A stretch of 31,004 nucleotides of DNA from DASZPJ01 sp035550295 (GCA_035550295.1 DASZPJ010000030.1:1-31004); one strand, 5' to 3'; positions 7,889-15,055 are shown, counted from the stretch's first letter. Translations and numbers: made by a program. The notes: generated from the sequence alone by a model not told the origin.

Positions 7889-9127
7889 ATGCAGGCGAAA
7901 CTGACGAGCGACTTCTTTGCTGGCAACCGGCAAACACTGCGCGAACTATTTACTGGCACGGCGCCGATTGTGATGACGGCCAACGGGCTGTTGCAGCGTG
8001 GTGGCGACAGCACCTTCAAATTCGCCCAGGACGCCAGCTTTTGGTACCTAACGGGCATTGATGAACCGGATATCGTGCTGGTTATGGATCGTGACCGGGA
8101 ATATTTGATCGTGCCCAAAAGGTCTTCAGTGCGGGCTGCATTCGACGGTGAAGTCGAGACTAGCCAACTAGAAACAGTCTCCGGTATAAAGTTAGTTTTC
8201 GATGACACCGAGGGTTGGTCGCAGCTGGAAGCCCGGCTCAAAAAGGTCAAACACGTTGCCACTTTGTCGGCTGCGCCGGCTTACGTTGAGCAATACGGCA
8301 TGTATACCAATCCGGCCCGCGCTAGCCTGATGGCACGTTTGCAGGCAACTAATCCCCAGGTTGAGATCTTGGATCTGGCGACGCATTTAGCACGAATGAG
8401 GATGATCAAACAACCGGCCGAGATTGCCGCTATCCAAGAGGCCGTTGACGTTACCACTGCCAGCATGAAGTCTGTTTTGAAGGCTACCAAGTTACCGACT
8501 TATAAATACGAATACGAGATTGAAGCCGAACTGACTAAGGCCTACCGGCAAGCTGGCACCGGCGGCCACAGCTTTGAGCCGATTGTGGCTAGTGGCCAGC
8601 GAGCTTGTACGCTGCACAATGTGGCCAATAATGGCAAGCTTGGATCTGGCGAACTGATGGTTGTCGACACTGGTGCCGAAGTCAGCCATTACGCCGCCGA
8701 CATTAGCCGAACCCTGGTTTTGGGCAAAGCTTCAAGACGCCAGCAAGCTGTCTATTCGGCCGTACTGGAAGTCCAGGAATTTGCGGCTGGCCTGCTTAGG
8801 CCTGGCGTCTTATTGCGGGACTACGAACACCAGGTTGAGCATTTTATGGGCGAAAAGCTGCGGGCCTTGGGATTGATCAAAACTATCAACCACGATAATG
8901 TCCGCAGATTTTACCCGCATGCCACTTCACACTTTTTAGGTCTCAATGTCCATGATGTTGGCGACTACGACCGCCCACTGGAGCCGGGCGTGGTGCTGAC
9001 GGTCGAGCCCGGTATATACATTCCGGCCGAAGGCATTGGTGTACGGATTGAGGACGATATATTAATTACCGCCAAAGGCACTAAGGTTTTATCATCCAAA
9101 CTAGCGCGGGACCTGACGAAGCTGTAG
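7889..9127 (+). CDS. pepP: Xaa-Pro aminopeptidase (M24 family)
   Basis: Aminopeptidase P removes an N-terminal residue preceding proline, using two metal ions. The 412-residue protein has the N-terminal creatinase-type domain (about 1-170) and the pita-bread catalytic domain. All five metal ligands are visible: D260 (VVDTGAE), D271 (ADISR), H348 (TSHFLGLNVHD), E373 (TVEPGIY) and E388 (IRIEDD equivalent VRIEDD). The second conserved histidine HDVG is also present. Length and motifs match the family. There is no signal peptide, so it acts in the cytoplasm, probably recycling imported peptides. It stands alone behind its own -10 box. Confidence 0.95.
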   Translation: MQAKLTSDFFAGNRQTLRELFTGTAPIVMTANGLLQRGGDSTFKFAQDASFWYLTGIDEPDIVLVMDRDREYLIVPKRSSVRAAFDGEVETSQLETVSGIKLVFDDTEGWSQLEARLKKVKHVATLSAAPAYVEQYGMYTNPARASLMARLQATNPQVEILDLATHLARMRMIKQPAEIAAIQEAVDVTTASMKSVLKATKLPTYKYEYEIEAELTKAYRQAGTGGHSFEPIVASGQRACTLHNVANNGKLGSGELMVVDTGAEVSHYAADISRTLVLGKASRRQQAVYSAVLEVQEFAAGLLRPGVLLRDYEHQVEHFMGEKLRALGLIKTINHDNVRRFYPHATSHFLGLNVHDVGDYDRPLEPGVVLTVEPGIYIPAEGIGVRIEDDILITAKGTKVLSSKLARDLTKL

Positions 9128-9141
9128 AATATACATACCAG

Positions 9142-9528
9142 ATGACGCACAAGAGCCTTAAGCACAAAAAGCTGTATGATTTTCTAACCCGGTGGTTGGT
9201 TTGTAGTCTCGGCCTTTGGGTTGCGGCTAATTTTTTGAGTAGCAGCATCAGTTACGACAGCCGTTTTCGCGTCATTATTATTGCCGGTTTGGTGCTGGCC
9301 ATCATAAACGTTGTCATCAAACCAATCTTGGTAATTTTTTCGCTGCCCGCGATTCTGCTAACGCTTGGACTGTTCATGATCATCATCAATGGCCTGACGG
9401 TTTTCATCGCCAGCAAGCTGTATCACCCGTTGCACATCACCAACTTTTGGGCGGCCGTGTTTGCCGGAATGGTCATCGGACTGGTAAACTATCTCGTATC
9501 GGCCATTTTGGAGGACTTTGCTAAATGA
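9142..9528 (+). CDS. Phage holin family 4-like membrane protein (PF04020, YvlD-like)
   Basis: A 128-residue integral membrane protein with four hydrophobic segments (about 12-32, 42-62, 68-90, 98-122). The pattern INVVIKPILVIFSLPAILLT followed by LGLF and NGLTVF is the hallmark of the YvlD/PF04020 family. Despite the Pfam name, chromosomal members are not lysis proteins, and their function is unsettled. It overlaps secG by ATGA and probably begins the operon. Weak -10 candidates TAGAAT (9125-9130) and TATACA (9130-9135) precede the ATG by 11 and 6 nt. Confidence 0.85.
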   Translation: MTHKSLKHKKLYDFLTRWLVCSLGLWVAANFLSSSISYDSRFRVIIIAGLVLAIINVVIKPILVIFSLPAILLTLGLFMIIINGLTVFIASKLYHPLHITNFWAAVFAGMVIGLVNYLVSAILEDFAK

Positions 9529-9740
9529 GCATCTACAATTACGCGACTTTGATATCAATGCTACTCATGACACTGCTCATATTGGTACAGACTCGCGGTG
9601 CCAGCCTGGGCGCTGGATTGGGCGGCGCAGGTGAAGTCAACACGACACGTCGCGGTACCGACAAAACCATTTTCCAGCTGACCATTGTGTGCGGGCTGGT
9701 TTTTGCCTTATCACTTATTCTAGGTGTCGTTGTTAAGTAG
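9525..9740 (+). CDS. secG: Protein translocase subunit SecG
   Basis: SecG is a small subunit of the SecYEG protein-conducting channel. The 71-residue protein has two membrane helices (about 5-21 and 48-68). Between them is the family loop: LVQTRGASLGAGLGG, then TTRRGTDKTIFQLTI, where RRG and the following Thr/Ile match SecG well. Length is typical. It starts at the ATGA overlapping the end of the previous gene and lies 16 nt before a membrane-anchored binding protein. Confidence 0.93.
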   Translation: MSIYNYATLISMLLMTLLILVQTRGASLGAGLGGAGEVNTTRRGTDKTIFQLTIVCGLVFALSLILGVVVK

Positions 9741-9756
9741 TCATTAAGGTGGAATC

Positions 9757-11538
9757 ATGCAAACGCGATTGATCCGCCTGCGCTTTCGACGGGGTTTGCG
9801 GCAGCGCCAGCGCCAGATGGAAGGACTCAGCACCCAGGCTGAAGAAAACATCAACCAGCATTTGCTAAAGCGCTTCAATCGTTTGGCCGGTATTCGCCGT
9901 TTTCTCATGGCTTGGGTGGGATTACTGGTCTTGCTGATCGGGGGCCTGGTAGCCCAAAACCTGAGCCTGAGTGGTTACTTCCAAACGCTGCAGCCTGTGC
10001 CAGGCGGTATTTACAAAGAGGGCATGATGGGCCGCTTTACTACGGCTAATCCGTTGTTTGTGCGAACCAGCGCCGATGCTGCCGTATCCCGGTTGATGTT
10101 TGCCGGTTTACTGACCCAGAACCAACGCGGCCAGCTGGTCGGCGACTTAGCAAGTGATTATAGCGTGGATACACATGGAACAACTTACACTGTTCATTTG
10201 CGGCCGCATTTGACGTGGCAGGATGGTCGGCCGCTGACGAGCGCCGATGTTGTTTTTACGTTTCAGTCTATCGAAAACCCGGATGTGCAGTCACCATTAT
10301 TTGGCAGTTGGCAGGGCATTCAAGTCTCGGCAACGGATGCTTCGACTGTCGTCTTTAAGCTGCCGGATATCCTGGCATCATTCCCGTACAATCTCACCAC
10401 GGGCATTTTGCCCCAGCATTTACTATCCAAAGTGCCGGCTGTCGATCTTCGCTCAACCGACTTCAATACGCTCAACCCGATTGGTGCCGGGCCGTTTGTC
10501 TGGCAAGGCGTGCAGGTTAGCGGTAATGATCCCACCAGTACCGAGCAGCAGATTGGCTTGGCAGCTTTCCGCGGATTTCATACTGGGCCACCAAAATTGC
10601 AAAAATTTATCATCCAAGTCTACGCCGATCAGAAAAGCCTGATACATGACTTTAAAACCGGACAGCTGAATGCTATTGCCGGCGTCCAAGATGTGCCGAA
10701 GTCAGTAAAAACTGGCAAGGGCGTAGTGGTTCACGATTTACGGCTGAGGGCCGCCAATATGGTGTTTTTCAAAACTAGTAGTGGCTTACTGGCCGACAAA
10801 TATGTCCGTGCTGCATTGGTGCAGGCCGCCAACGTTCCGGCGATTATTAACGGCCTGGACTATCCCACGCTGGCAGTGCGGGAGCCATTACTACCCGACC
10901 AGCTGGCCTACAACCCGGTTTATGTCCAAGCGGGTTTTAATTTGACGGCTGCCAAAAAAAGCCTGGATGCCGATGGATGGCGAATTGGCGCAGATGGCAT
11001 TCGCCACAAGGCCAACCAATCGCTGGCTTTTAATTTGGCTGTATCTGATGATCCGGAATACCTAAAAGATGCCCGTCAACTAGCTAGGCAATGGCACGCC
11101 GCCGGCGCTGATGTAACGGTTCGATCAGAAGCCGCCAGCGACTTCCAAAACAACCTGTCACAGCACGATTACGATGCCATCCTGGATGGCATTACTATTG
11201 GCACCGATCCGGACGTCTTCGTGTATTGGGACAGCTCGCAAGCCGACATCCGATCGGCTAACCGTCTCAATTTGTCAGAGTATAAGAATACGACTGCCGA
11301 TGTAGCACTAGAAGCCGGCCGCACCCGGCTTAGCCCGGCACTGCGCATCATTAAATACCGACCATTCCTCAAAGAGTGGCAGCATGACAACCCGGCACTT
11401 GGTTTGTACCAGCCACGGCTGCTTTACCTGACAAACGGTCCGGTTGCCGGATTAACCGACAAGTCACTCACCAACCCTGAAGACCGTTTTAACAACGTCC
11501 AAAACTGGGAAATCCGCTTAGCTAAAGTGACGGACTAA
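9757..11538 (+). CDS. Membrane-anchored solute-binding protein, family 5 (peptide/nickel type)
   Basis: A 593-residue extracytoplasmic binding protein of the OppA/DppA superfamily. A basic cytoplasmic tail (1-48) precedes one membrane helix (about 49-66); there is no lipobox, so the anchor is a transmembrane helix. The family signatures follow: LASDYSVDTHGTTYTVHL, TWQDGRPLTSADVVFTF (about 150-175) and a later PIGAGPFVW segment. AAGGTGG lies 4 nt before the ATG. No ABC permease or ATPase for it lies nearby, so it either serves a transporter elsewhere or works alone. Likely ligands are oligopeptides, which fits an organism dependent on scavenging. Its stop codon lies within a short palindrome (11535-11549). 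Confidence 0.9.
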   Translation: MQTRLIRLRFRRGLRQRQRQMEGLSTQAEENINQHLLKRFNRLAGIRRFLMAWVGLLVLLIGGLVAQNLSLSGYFQTLQPVPGGIYKEGMMGRFTTANPLFVRTSADAAVSRLMFAGLLTQNQRGQLVGDLASDYSVDTHGTTYTVHLRPHLTWQDGRPLTSADVVFTFQSIENPDVQSPLFGSWQGIQVSATDASTVVFKLPDILASFPYNLTTGILPQHLLSKVPAVDLRSTDFNTLNPIGAGPFVWQGVQVSGNDPTSTEQQIGLAAFRGFHTGPPKLQKFIIQVYADQKSLIHDFKTGQLNAIAGVQDVPKSVKTGKGVVVHDLRLRAANMVFFKTSSGLLADKYVRAALVQAANVPAIINGLDYPTLAVREPLLPDQLAYNPVYVQAGFNLTAAKKSLDADGWRIGADGIRHKANQSLAFNLAVSDDPEYLKDARQLARQWHAAGADVTVRSEAASDFQNNLSQHDYDAILDGITIGTDPDVFVYWDSSQADIRSANRLNLSEYKNTTADVALEAGRTRLSPALRIIKYRPFLKEWQHDNPALGLYQPRLLYLTNGPVAGLTDKSLTNPEDRFNNVQNWEIRLAKVTD

Positions 11539-11549
11539 ACTTTGTTTAG
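11535..11549. repeat. Short palindrome over the stop codon of the solute-binding protein
   Basis: CTAAAC and GTTTAG form a perfect 6-bp inverted repeat around a TTT loop. No T-run follows, so it is not a convincing terminator. Confidence 0.4.
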
Positions 11550-11550
11550 C

Positions 11551-11619
11551 CTGTCAGCCTGAGCGAGCCGAAGGATATTGTTTCGAAAGATCTCTCGACT
11601 TCGTTCGAGACGACAACAG
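11551..11619. repeat. REP-like imperfect inverted repeat
   Basis: The segment opens CTGTCAGCCTGAGCGAGCCG and closes with TCGAGACGACAACAG. Inside it GTTTCGA pairs with TCGAGAC, and TCTCGA with TCGAGA around a CTTCGT loop. Intergenic repeats with a similar opening are widespread in environmental bacteria, and this resembles a decayed member. I see only this copy in the window. Confidence 0.35.
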
Positions 11620-11623
11620 AGGC

Positions 11624-11652
11624 TTGAGTTTTTGGCTCAAAACAGATAAGAT
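11624..11652 (+). promoter_or_regulatory. tRNA-Leu promoter (upstream copy)
   Basis: TTGAGT (11624-11629), a 17-nt spacer and TAAGAT (11647-11652) lie 20 nt before the first tRNA-Leu sequence. The block 11618-11654 recurs with one mismatch, inverted, at 15021-15057 before the other tRNA-Leu gene. Confidence 0.65.
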
Positions 11653-11672
11653 ATGACGGTCTATTTTCACAC

Positions 11673-11737
11673 GCGGATGTGGCGGAATTGGTAGACGCGC
11701 TAGCTTCAGGAGCTAGTGAACTTCGGTTCGTGGAGGT
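11673..11737 (+). pseudogene. Truncated tRNA-Leu(CAG) copy
   Basis: These 65 nt are identical to the first 65 nt of the intact tRNA-Leu(CAG) at 11890. They cover the 5' acceptor strand, D arm, anticodon arm with CAG, long variable arm and the 5' half of the T arm up to T54. The rest of the T loop and the 3' acceptor strand are missing, so it cannot form a normal tRNA. It still has the stronger promoter of the two copies. It may be a dead duplicate, the 5' part of an interrupted gene, or a tRNA-derived RNA. Confidence 0.8.
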
Positions 11738-11889
11738 GAGAAGCGCCAGTGGCGCTTCGCAAGGCCGGAAGCCCGGCAGGCGAATGCCTCCGAGCTGAGG
11801 CGGGGTCGCAAACGGTTGACAGCTTGCTGGCAGCAGGATTGTGACCAAGTCCGATATAATATTGGCTTGAACCTTTCGGTTGTAAATAC
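11738..11889 (+). other. Structured insert between the two tRNA-Leu copies
   Basis: The 152 nt between the copies are unusually rich in inverted repeats: GAAGCGCC/GGCGCTTC (11740-11758, 8 bp), GCCGG/CCGGC (11764-11777), GCCTC/GAGGC (11786-11801) and GTCGCAA/TTGTGAC (11805-11811 with 11839-11845). After the last stem comes CAAGTCC (11846-11852), the same seven bases that continue the T loop in the intact tRNA, followed by unrelated sequence. TATAAT at 11855-11860 probably serves the intact tRNA. No coding sequence is credible here and no known RNA family is recognised. Confidence 0.5.
11855..11860 (+). promoter_or_regulatory. -10 box of the intact tRNA-Leu(CAG)
   Basis: Perfect TATAAT lies 29 nt before the tRNA 5' end, but no good -35 box stands 16-18 nt upstream. 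The intact tRNA could also be read through from the upstream promoter. Confidence 0.45.
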
Positions 11890-11976
11890 GCGGATGTGGC
11901 GGAATTGGTAGACGCGCTAGCTTCAGGAGCTAGTGAACTTCGGTTCGTGGAGGTTCAAGTCCTCTCATCCGCACCA
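11890..11976 (+). tRNA. tRNA-Leu (anticodon CAG)
   Basis: A complete 87-nt class II tRNA with encoded CCA. The acceptor stem GCGGATG pairs with CATCCGC. The anticodon arm CTAGC-TTCAGGA-GCTAG gives anticodon CAG (codon CUG). The T arm is GGAGG-TTCAAGT-CCTCT, and the long variable arm is typical of tRNA-Leu. A terminator follows at 11984. Its first 65 nt are repeated exactly at 11673-11737. Confidence 0.97.
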
Positions 11977-11983
11977 AACTAAG

Positions 11984-12008
11984 AGCCTAGCCTAAAGCTG
12001 GGCTTTTT
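11984..12008 (+). terminator. Rho-independent terminator of tRNA-Leu(CAG)
   Basis: AGCCTAGC pairs with GCTGGGCT (8 bp, one G-T) around CTAAA and runs into TTTTT. Confidence 0.8.
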
Positions 12009-12012
12009 CATT

Positions 12013-12630
12013 TTAGAACACCCGGGCTTTGCCCAGACTGAGACGCAAAAATACTGTCTGCAAGTAGATAGTAAATGTCACGCTGCTCCACGACAAAAAG
12101 GCATAAACAACACCGTAAAAACTCAAAAAGTCGTCGGCGCTGGCATTAGCATCGGTGATACTGTAGGGTAAAACGTGCTTGAAAAGGATTATTGTTAGAG
12201 CCGCCAAAACGCCCAGCGAAACCAGCCGCACCACCAAGTGTTCGGCAGTATCTTTAAGCTGCCGGCCGCGGTCGACATGGACATAAGTCATTTCTTCAGT
12301 CAGCTGTTTGGCGCCGGTCAAGAAGTGGACAACAGCCATGGTAACAGCATAGACAGCCAAGCCAATACCGCACCAAATTATCAATAACGGCCAAGTGCCT
12401 TTAAGGCCGGGGTGATCATTTTCGGCCAATGTCTGATCGGGCGTTGTCAAAGTCGGCTGGTTTTTGGCTTCCCAGGATTCCAGTTGCTGCTGTATGACAC
12501 TGTTATGAAACTCAAAACTTAAAATCACCCCAACCGTAACCAGTAATCCAACCATTACTGCCACTGTGCCACTCAAAAAAGATGGTGTCAGCAGGGCTTT
12601 GAAATGGAGCTTGTCATCCTGGTAGATCAT
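12013..12630 (-). CDS. Four-helix membrane protein, unknown function
   Basis: A 205-residue membrane protein with hydrophobic helices at about 20-42, 82-105, 132-152 and 168-195. Between helices 1 and 2 is a polar loop (about 43-80) that probably faces outside. After helix 2 comes a charged stretch (EEMTYVHVDRGRQLKDTAEH). I do not recognise a family. It has a strong promoter of its own (12660-12688) and is divergent from the FAD-linked dehydrogenase. No clear ribosome-binding site precedes the ATG. Confidence 0.75.
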   Translation of the reverse strand: MIYQDDKLHFKALLTPSFLSGTVAVMVGLLVTVGVILSFEFHNSVIQQQLESWEAKNQPTLTTPDQTLAENDHPGLKGTWPLLIIWCGIGLAVYAVTMAVVHFLTGAKQLTEEMTYVHVDRGRQLKDTAEHLVVRLVSLGVLAALTIILFKHVLPYSITDANASADDFLSFYGVVYAFLSWSSVTFTIYLQTVFLRLSLGKARVF

Positions 12631-12659
12631 AAATTTGGGTTACGCACTAATGCCTTTGG

Positions 12660-12688
12660 AGCATAGCGGCCGATCTGTTATTTGTCAA
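12660..12688 (-). promoter_or_regulatory. Promoter of the four-helix membrane protein
   Basis: On the minus strand a perfect TTGACA (12688-12683), a 17-nt spacer and TATGCT (12665-12660). The predicted leader is about 23 nt. Confidence 0.7.
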
Positions 12689-12764
12689 CATAAGCGCGTC
12701 GCGTCAAGCTGTGCTATCATAACTGCTAGACATGCGAGGACTGACGGGGGTAACACTTTAGGCT

Positions 12765-14399
12765 ATGAGTAAAGTTGCGCATTATTTGCAGGAACACCTG
12801 GTTGGTGAAGTTATGACCGGCACTGACGCGCGCCGTTATTTTTCGACCGATGGTAGTATTTTACAGATAGCACCGGCGTTGATTGCTTATCCACGCAACG
12901 AGAACGATGTGCGTAAAGCCGCCCGTTTTTCGTGGCAGCTGGCCGAACGTGGTCGGGTGATTCCCTTGACCCCACGTGGCTCGGGCACTGATACTTCAGG
13001 TGCTGCCATCGGCCATGGCATCGTGTTAGTTTTTCCGGCTCATATGAACCGCGTACTGGAACTCGACACCCGGGCAAATACTGTGACCGTCGAACCAGGA
13101 ATTAACTTTGGAAAACTCCAACAAACCCTGCATACCCACGGGCGCTTCCTGCCACCATATCCCGCCAGCCTGGAATACTCAACAGTTGGCGGCGCGGTTG
13201 CCACCAACAGTAGTGGTGAAAAGTCCATCAAATATGGCGACATGCGAGCATACGTAAAAAGTTTGCGTGTGGTGTTAGCAAATGGCGAAGTTATCGAAAC
13301 CAAAAGATTGACCAAACGCGAACTCAGCAAAAAACTCGGATTGGCAACTTTTGAGGGTGAAATTTACCGATCGGTTGATACTTTGCTGGAAGAACAGCGC
13401 GATGTGATCGAGCAAATGCAAAAACTAGTGACCAAAAATAATGCTGGTTACAACCTGCTGGACGTAAAGCGCCGGGACGGCAGTTTTGACCTGACGCCCC
13501 TGCTTGTCGGCAGCCAAGGCACACTGGGAATTATCAGCGAAGCGGTATTAAACACCGAAGCCCACAACCCCCAGCCAGCACTACTGATGGCGCGTTTTGA
13601 TAGCCTGGAACAACTGCAATCAGCCGTGCTGGAACTGCGCAATATGCCTGAAAAACCGAGCGCTATTGAAATGGTCGACCAGCATGTGTTGGAGCAAGTT
13701 GACGGTCTTAACCCCAACCAACTGAAGGAAATTATCGACAAACCATATCCGGCGGCCTTGCTGTTGGTGGAATTTGATGCCGCCGAAAAGAAGATCAAGC
13801 GCCTGACAAAGCGCGCCAGCAAAATCCTGGAAAAATATGCCGTGACATGTGATGTTGCTACGGATCCGGAACAGCAGCAAAGCTTCTGGAAGATCCGCCA
13901 GTCAACCAGCCTGTTGATTGGTCACAATGATGGCTTACAACGGCCAACACCAATCATCGATGATGGCGCGGTGCCGGTTGACCAGTTGCGAGAATTTATC
14001 GAAGGCATTTATAAACTTATGGAAACCAACGGCCTGCCACCAGCTATTTGGGGGCATGCCGGTGATGCCAGCCTGCACTTACAACCGCGATTGAACCTCG
14101 GCCAAGTCGGTGATAGGCAGCGGGCTTTCCGGCTAATGGAGGATTACCACAAATTGGTTCTAAGCTTGGGTGGTACTATTAGCAGCGAAGCCGGCGACGG
14201 CCGTTTGCGCGCCCCTTACCTGGAACAAATGTACGGTCCAGAACAGTTCGCCATCCTGCAAAAGGTCAAACAAATTTTCGACCCTTACGGCATTTTGAAT
14301 CCCGGCGTTAAATTCGGCACTTCCGTCGAAGACCTCAAGGCCATGATCCGCACCGACTTCGGCCTCGACCATCTCTACGATCATATGCCTCGCAACTAA
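12765..14399 (+). CDS. FAD-binding oxidoreductase, GlcD/D-lactate dehydrogenase-like
   Basis: A 544-residue flavoenzyme of the vanillyl-alcohol-oxidase fold (FAD_binding_4 plus FAD-oxidase C). The FAD-binding half shows PLTPRGSGTDTSGAA (about 66-80), VEPGINFGKLQQTL (about 108) and STVGGAVATNSSGE (about 138-151). The C-terminal half has the substrate-domain motifs HAGDASLHLQP (near 427; HAGDGNLH in relatives), the position equivalent to the GEHG motif (SSEAGDGR) and a classical end, FDPYGILNPG. Relatives oxidise D-lactate, glycolate or other 2-hydroxyacids and pass electrons to a membrane acceptor. There is no fused Fe-S domain. The first ATG after an in-frame stop is used. TATCAT (12715-12720) is the likely -10. 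The exact substrate is uncertain. Confidence 0.88.
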   Translation: MSKVAHYLQEHLVGEVMTGTDARRYFSTDGSILQIAPALIAYPRNENDVRKAARFSWQLAERGRVIPLTPRGSGTDTSGAAIGHGIVLVFPAHMNRVLELDTRANTVTVEPGINFGKLQQTLHTHGRFLPPYPASLEYSTVGGAVATNSSGEKSIKYGDMRAYVKSLRVVLANGEVIETKRLTKRELSKKLGLATFEGEIYRSVDTLLEEQRDVIEQMQKLVTKNNAGYNLLDVKRRDGSFDLTPLLVGSQGTLGIISEAVLNTEAHNPQPALLMARFDSLEQLQSAVLELRNMPEKPSAIEMVDQHVLEQVDGLNPNQLKEIIDKPYPAALLLVEFDAAEKKIKRLTKRASKILEKYAVTCDVATDPEQQQSFWKIRQSTSLLIGHNDGLQRPTPIIDDGAVPVDQLREFIEGIYKLMETNGLPPAIWGHAGDASLHLQPRLNLGQVGDRQRAFRLMEDYHKLVLSLGGTISSEAGDGRLRAPYLEQMYGPEQFAILQKVKQIFDPYGILNPGVKFGTSVEDLKAMIRTDFGLDHLYDHMPRN

Positions 14400-14411
14400 A
14401 CCTGTTTACGC

Positions 14412-14439
14412 TTGCCAAAGATTTAACTAACAGTATGAT
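14412..14439 (+). promoter_or_regulatory. Promoter of the 86-residue unknown gene (leaderless type)
   Basis: TTGCCA (14412-14417), a 16-nt spacer and TATGAT (14434-14439) end exactly 6 nt before the ATG at 14446, so the A of the start codon would be +1. Confidence 0.6.
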
Positions 14440-14445
14440 GTAGTT

Positions 14446-14706
14446 ATGACTGACGGAGCAGAGGTATTACATTCTGATGTCGAAATCCTAAGTGAAGTTT
14501 CGGCCGAAGAAACAGAACGCTTACGCAAAGAAGCCATAGTTGACCAGCATGCTCTTGAGATGATTGTTAGGGCCGGGATTGTTGATCCAAAATTACAAAA
14601 CTTAGCCTATCAAGCGATTAGGAGTAATCTCTATTACGATAATTGGCGCACCGAGCCGCCAGCCACCGGTCCGATCCGCGTCGGTATTATTCACGCCGAT
14701 ACTTAG
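14446..14706 (+). CDS. Hypothetical protein, 86 residues
   Basis: I do not recognise this small soluble protein. It is acidic and probably helical in residues 10-60 (SEVSAEETERLRKEAIVDQHALEMIVRAG), ending in RVGIIHADT. There is no signal peptide or membrane helix. A matching promoter with the -10 placed for a leaderless mRNA and a terminator 9 nt after the stop support it as a gene with its own transcript. Confidence 0.7.
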   Translation: MTDGAEVLHSDVEILSEVSAEETERLRKEAIVDQHALEMIVRAGIVDPKLQNLAYQAIRSNLYYDNWRTEPPATGPIRVGIIHADT

Positions 14707-14714
14707 GCAAAATA

Positions 14715-14742
14715 AAAAAGACCAGTCTCTGCTGATCTTTTT
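14715..14742. terminator. Bidirectional rho-independent terminator
   Basis: AAAAAGACCAG (14715-14725) and CTGATCTTTTT (14732-14742) pair over 11 bp around TCTCTG, with A- and T-runs on both sides. Read on the plus strand it ends the 86-residue gene, with one C-A mismatch. Read on the minus strand the mismatch becomes a G-U pair, and it ends the tRNA-Leu/tRNA-Val operon. Confidence 0.85.
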
Positions 14743-14743
14743 G

Positions 14744-14820
14744 TGGTGGGTGATGAGGGACTCGAACCCCCGACCCTCTCGGTGTAAACGAGATGCTCTA
14801 GCCAACTGAGCTAATCACCC
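14744..14820 (-). tRNA. tRNA-Val (anticodon UAC)
   Basis: A 77-nt tRNA with encoded CCA. The acceptor GGGTGAT pairs with ATCACCC. The anticodon arm TCTCG-TTTACAC-CGAGA gives UAC. The T arm has the standard TTCGAGT loop. It is the second gene of an operon behind tRNA-Leu(GAG), 19 nt apart. U34 makes it a plausible TrhO substrate. Confidence 0.97.
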
Positions 14821-14839
14821 GGGTCTTATCTTTCAGGCT

Positions 14840-14926
14840 TGGTGCGGACGAGAGGACTTGAACCTCCACAGGATTGCTCCCACTACCACCTCAAGGTAGC
14901 GCGTCTACCAATTCCGCCACGTCCGC
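14840..14926 (-). tRNA. tRNA-Leu (anticodon GAG)
   Basis: An 87-nt class II tRNA with encoded CCA. The acceptor GCGGACG pairs with CGTCCGC. The anticodon arm CTACC-TTGAGGT-GGTAG gives GAG (codons CUC/CUU). The T loop is TTCAAGT and the variable arm is long. It is the first gene of the operon, with a 10-bp hairpin directly abutting its 5' end. Confidence 0.97.
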
Positions 14927-14949
14927 AAAATATGCCATAGGCATATTTT
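14927..14949 (-). repeat. Perfect hairpin abutting the 5' end of tRNA-Leu(GAG)
   Basis: AAAATATGCC and GGCATATTTT form a perfect 10-bp stem around a 3-nt loop, with the last stem base directly next to tRNA position 1. It may be a processing signal, an attenuator or a decayed terminator; four T residues end the stem on the minus strand. Confidence 0.6.
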
Positions 14950-15022
14950 GTAGGCTCGAACGAAGTGTCATTAGTGAAACTACGTCAAACCATGTACCTC
15001 AGACAAACCAAAATACCATGAT

Positions 15023-15051
15023 ATCTTATCTGTTTTGAGCCAAAAACTCAA
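15023..15051 (-). promoter_or_regulatory. Promoter of the tRNA-Leu(GAG)/tRNA-Val operon
   Basis: On the minus strand TTGAGT (15051-15046), a 17-nt spacer and TAAGAT (15028-15023), identical in these boxes and spacer to the promoter at 11624-11652. It begins within a few bases of the dacA stop codon. Confidence 0.7.
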
Positions 15052-15055
15052 GGCT

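Noticed and set aside
9142..9528. Prophage holin
   Set aside because: The Pfam name suggests a phage origin, but the gene sits in an operon with secG and no phage genes are nearby.
11546..11848. 100-residue minus-strand ORF over the tRNA-Leu copy
   Set aside because: It is antisense to the truncated tRNA and the structured insert, with no start signal or family likeness; a chance ORF.
11738..11954. Self-splicing group I intron in tRNA-Leu
   Set aside because: Because the two tRNA parts are identical, the base ending the 5' exon would also end the intron; a U before the 5' site then cannot be joined to a terminal G. The 108-nt structured segment is also shorter than known group I introns, and I do not see the P, Q, R, S core.
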